Shown: piece after piece, positions 61,408 through 64,000 of the stretch | Position numbering within the stretch: the stretch's first letter is position 1 | How the letters are laid out: every line of letters begins with the position of its first letter | DNA from: a virus | Direction: 5' to 3' (one strand) | Virus record (IMG/VR): IMGVR_UViG_3300032299_001015 | Span: 1 to 64,000 of that record | DNA: 64,000 bases | Position numbers and translations under genes: made by a program | The notes under the pieces: generated by a model | What the model was told of the DNA's origin: nothing | What the model saw: only the letters and a program-made list of their open reading frames with translations | Databases searched by the model: none

Positions 61408-64000
61408 ACTGTTAAATCACCTATAGCAACCCAAGTATCTGTTCCACGTTTTATTAACGTAGCAGCAGACCATTGACCAACAAGTTTTGTCGCACCTCCG
61501 CTAGAGTTTAGGGTGACACCAGAAACATATGATGCTGTTACTTGTCCTGCACCAGTCTGAAGTATATCAATTTTAGTTCCTGTTGGAAATGCTTGAGTTG
61601 AATTAAGTGGAATAACTAATGTTATTGGGCTAGCGTTATTTAATTCAACCAAGTCTCCAGCATCACTTAATACTAATGAATAAGATGTTCCAGACTGAGC
61701 ATTAGTAATAATATTCATTGCAGTAGTTATAGAGATCTGACCATTTTGTAAATCGGTTAGTGTAGCGCTTGCCGCACCAGTTACAATTCCTGTTAAATTA
61801 ATTCCAATAATAGGATCGGGTTTATTTGTAACTCCATCCCAATTAATACTAGAGGCACTTGTTGAAAAACTAGTATTTGTTACAATAGATATTTGTCCAT
61901 TTGCTAAGTCAGTAAGCGTTGCTGAAGCAGCGCCAGTAGTATTTCCAGTAAGTGAAACCCCTATTACTGGATCTGGTATATCTGTGACTCTGCTCCAATT
62001 TATAGAAGATGCAGTATTAGCATTTCCTAAAAGAGCGCCTGTAAATGTTTGAGCAGATGCATTACCACTTATAATTGCTGATCCAATTACATGCAGTTCA
62101 GTAACGGGACTAAAAGTACCTATACCAACCCTTTTACTGCTAGTAAGATTTAATACTGGAGTTGGACTTCCTACTGAATCTCCTGTATAAAAAGACATAT
62201 TAGATGGAATACCACTAGCAGAACTATTTGCAACTGATTCTACAGTTATATATGAAGAATTTTTTACTACTCCATTAATGTCAGGTCCTTGGAAAATAAT
62301 TGTTCCAAGATCCATTCCAATTAGGGCTGCAGATGCACCAGGAGATTTAGAAAATATTAAATACCCTGAATTATCTAAAGCATTAGTATTTCTAATAACA
62401 AGTTGTGGGCTAAATTCAGTTGCCTGAGATAAAATTAAATTACCGCTTAATGTTCCTAAACTTGTTAAACTTGAGTTAACAATAGATGAGGGAAGAGTTG
62501 TTCCTGTAATTAATGAAGAATTAATGGATGATGCTGTGTTAGCATGATTAGCCGTACTTCCAATAGACATATATAATGTAGAGGCAGTGGTTCTAGTTAG
62601 ATATGCCTGAGATGCAGATACAGGAATATATCCAGAAACTATTGCAGCAGATGATGTGACTCTAATATATGCTGATGCTGCATCTGATTGTTTAAGATAT
62701 GTAGCGCTTGCTCCAGCGGCATTTTGATAGTATAATCCATGTTGACCATCAAGCATATCTGCGTTAAAGTTAGTGACGGTTACACTTGAAGAAACTTCTA
62801 ATGCTGCTATCTGTAGTACCCCAAATTCTACAGATGGATCTGAATAGTTAATAGTATTATTGACTGCTGCTGGCCCTTTTGAAAGAAGTTTCCATTTATT
62901 TTGTGAAGCATCTCTTGCAAAAGATGTATGATAATGATTTGCAGAAGATGTTGTACCATCGCCATAAGATCCAACTATACCAATATCTACAGCATCTGTT
63001 GTATATTGTTCATGTGCCAGTTGAATAAGTGAGTCTGTAAGTGCTAAGTTTGTTGAAGTAATTGTTGTAGCACTTCCTGTAATAACTAAGTTATTAATAT
63101 TAACGGTTCCATGGAACGTTGTTGTTCCCGTTCTTTCTTGGGTTGCACTAGAAGTATTAAGAAAATATGATGCATGTTGACCATCAAGTAAATCGGCATC
63201 TATTCCTGATCCCGCTCCGTCAACCTCTGTAATAGCCGTTGCAAGATTTTGATTAAACCATACACTAGATGACGCATTGTATGAAATAATGTCATTGTTT
63301 GTAACACTATTTATTAAAACGTCATGTAGTTCACCTAACTCATAACCGTTCTGAACATTAACAAAAAGTTGACCATTTCCAGCATTTGCTCTTTCTACAA
63401 CACCAATAAAAACTGTATGTTTTGGAGCAGAAGGTTTAACGCTAGTAAATTTACCAGCAGAAGCAGATAACCATAAAGTATCTCCAGGTGAATATGCACT
63501 TAAGTTAAGTTTATCGACAACGCCAAATATAGTAACAAAACCTTGACCTCCTGTTGTTATTGCCTCTGCTACCACCCCTAAACTTTTAGCAGATGTGGAA
63601 TCTGATGTGTTAATTGCTTTTTTAACAGATGCTCTATCTCCTGACGCTCCAAATAAATAAACAACATCACCTTTAACAAGAGGGGAACCTTCAGCATTTG
63701 TTACATATGCATGAACATGCTGTCCGATATGAGCAGTAATGTTACCGCCGATTAAACCAATTTCGGGAGTTCCAAAAGAAGAATTCCATTGGAATCTACC
63801 TACGCCTAGAGGTACTGTTCCAGAAAGATCAAGGTCTATACCGCCAATAGAAAATATTCCAGAAGCACTTCTAGAAACTAATGTGTTAGGTATATTTAGA
63901 GGAGTTCCAGAGGCTGATCCACCTCCGCGACCGTCACCAACTAGAACCCATGTAGACGCTGAAGACCATGCATATAGGCTACTTGCACTAATCCATAGTT
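61404..64000 (-). CDS. Partial tail fibre/adsorption protein, 5' end missing
   Basis: The frame is open from 61404 to the right edge (at least 864 residues), so the GTG at 63575 is internal rather than the start. Gly/Ser/Thr/Asn-rich beta-helical sequence with fibre repeats DADLLDGQHASYFL and NADMLDGQHGLYYQ, ANTASSINWSRVT, LTGNTTGAASATLTDLANGQI and a final LVLSDAGDLVELNNASPIT. The DLLDGQH motif recurs in phage fibres. It precedes repeat protein A with an ATGA overlap. Likely the main fibre shaft. Confidence 0.85.
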   Translation of the reverse strand, partial: LWISASSLYAWSSASTWVLVGDGRGGGSASGTPLNIPNTLVSRSASGIFSIGGIDLDLSGTVPLGVGRFQWNSSFGTPEIGLIGGNITAHIGQHVHAYVTNAEGSPLVKGDVVYLFGASGDRASVKKAINTSDSTSAKSLGVVAEAITTGGQGFVTIFGVVDKLNLSAYSPGDTLWLSASAGKFTSVKPSAPKHTVFIGVVERANAGNGQLFVNVQNGYELGELHDVLINSVTNNDIISYNASSSVWFNQNLATAITEVDGAGSGIDADLLDGQHASYFLNTSSATQERTGTTTFHGTVNINNLVITGSATTITSTNLALTDSLIQLAHEQYTTDAVDIGIVGSYGDGTTSSANHYHTSFARDASQNKWKLLSKGPAAVNNTINYSDPSVEFGVLQIAALEVSSSVTVTNFNADMLDGQHGLYYQNAAGASATYLKQSDAASAYIRVTSSAAIVSGYIPVSASQAYLTRTTASTLYMSIGSTANHANTASSINSSLITGTTLPSSIVNSSLTSLGTLSGNLILSQATEFSPQLVIRNTNALDNSGYLIFSKSPGASAALIGMDLGTIIFQGPDINGVVKNSSYITVESVANSSASGIPSNMSFYTGDSVGSPTPVLNLTSSKRVGIGTFSPVTELHVIGSAIISGNASAQTFTGALLGNANTASSINWSRVTDIPDPVIGVSLTGNTTGAASATLTDLANGQISIVTNTSFSTSASSINWDGVTNKPDPIIGINLTGIVTGAASATLTDLQNGQISITTAMNIITNAQSGTSYSLVLSDAGDLVELNNASPITLVIPLNSTQAFPTGTKIDILQTGAGQVTASYVSGVTLNSSGGATKLVGQWSAATLIKRGTDTWVAIGDLTV

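Noticed and set aside
63573-63575. GTG at 63573-63575 as the start of the fibre gene
   Set aside because: The frame continues without a stop to the right edge, with fibre-like sequence.

Overview
The window is part of a tailed, long-tailed (siphovirus-like) bacteriophage genome. Every convincing gene lies on the minus strand, so transcription runs from base 64000 towards base 1, with ATGA or TAATG stop-start overlaps and gaps of a few bases between most genes. The set is diagnostic: large terminase, portal, protease-scaffold, HK97-type capsid protein, neck proteins, tail tube protein, frameshifted tail chaperones, a 2,608-residue tape measure protein, fibres, and a phage-encoded replisome. 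The DNA looks AT-rich (impression, not computed). A MerR-like protein family at 19639-20172, the gene upstream of the portal and the FmdB-type zinc ribbon resemble proteins I associate with actinobacterial phages, so an aquatic actinobacterium is a reasonable but unproven host guess.

Layout in transcription order (right to left). 64000-56097: adsorption/fibre proteins, including two adjacent proteins built of about 35 copies of a 40-residue (120-bp) BNR-like repeat. 56083-52240: a decoration cassette of a sulfotransferase, two paralogous GT-A glycosyltransferases, a DUF6065-like protein and a GT4 glycosyltransferase. 52240-50653: ssb, a LamG-like protein and a small pre-portal protein. 50687-45664: portal, protease fused to a scaffold (with a nested internal start for the scaffold alone) and major capsid protein. 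45565-42178: neck, tail terminator and tail tube genes. 42082-41397: tail chaperones joined by a -1 frameshift at CCCAAAC. 41404-21509: tape measure protein carrying two cell-wall hydrolase domains, distal tail, tail-tip and fibre proteins. 21509-8488: an HNH endonuclease, a metallophosphoesterase, and the replication/recombination module (helicase, primase, two-domain regulators, Zn-type ssDNA-binding protein, DnaE polymerase, MazG-like enzyme, RecA, Cas4-like nuclease, RuvC-like resolvase). 8331-4351: small proteins, terminase subunits and a SpoU/TrmH RNA methyltransferase. 4344-1: small genes, tRNA-Gln, tRNA-Asn, an HNH endonuclease, a secreted lysozyme-like protein, a glycosyltransferase and a partial gene running off the left end.

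The most interesting items are the multiples-of-seven repeat counts of the two giant propeller-like proteins next to a sugar and sulfate transfer cassette (a possible virion-decoration system), the nested scaffold start with a near-perfect ribosome binding site, a textbook frameshift signal in the tail chaperones, an RNA methyltransferase beside tRNA genes and a tRNA-like inverted-repeat element, and recurrent TATAAT sequences at gene junctions, several overlapping the upstream stop codon. Genes run off both ends of the window: the left gene (1-392) lacks its 3' end and the right gene (61404-64000) lacks its 5' end.
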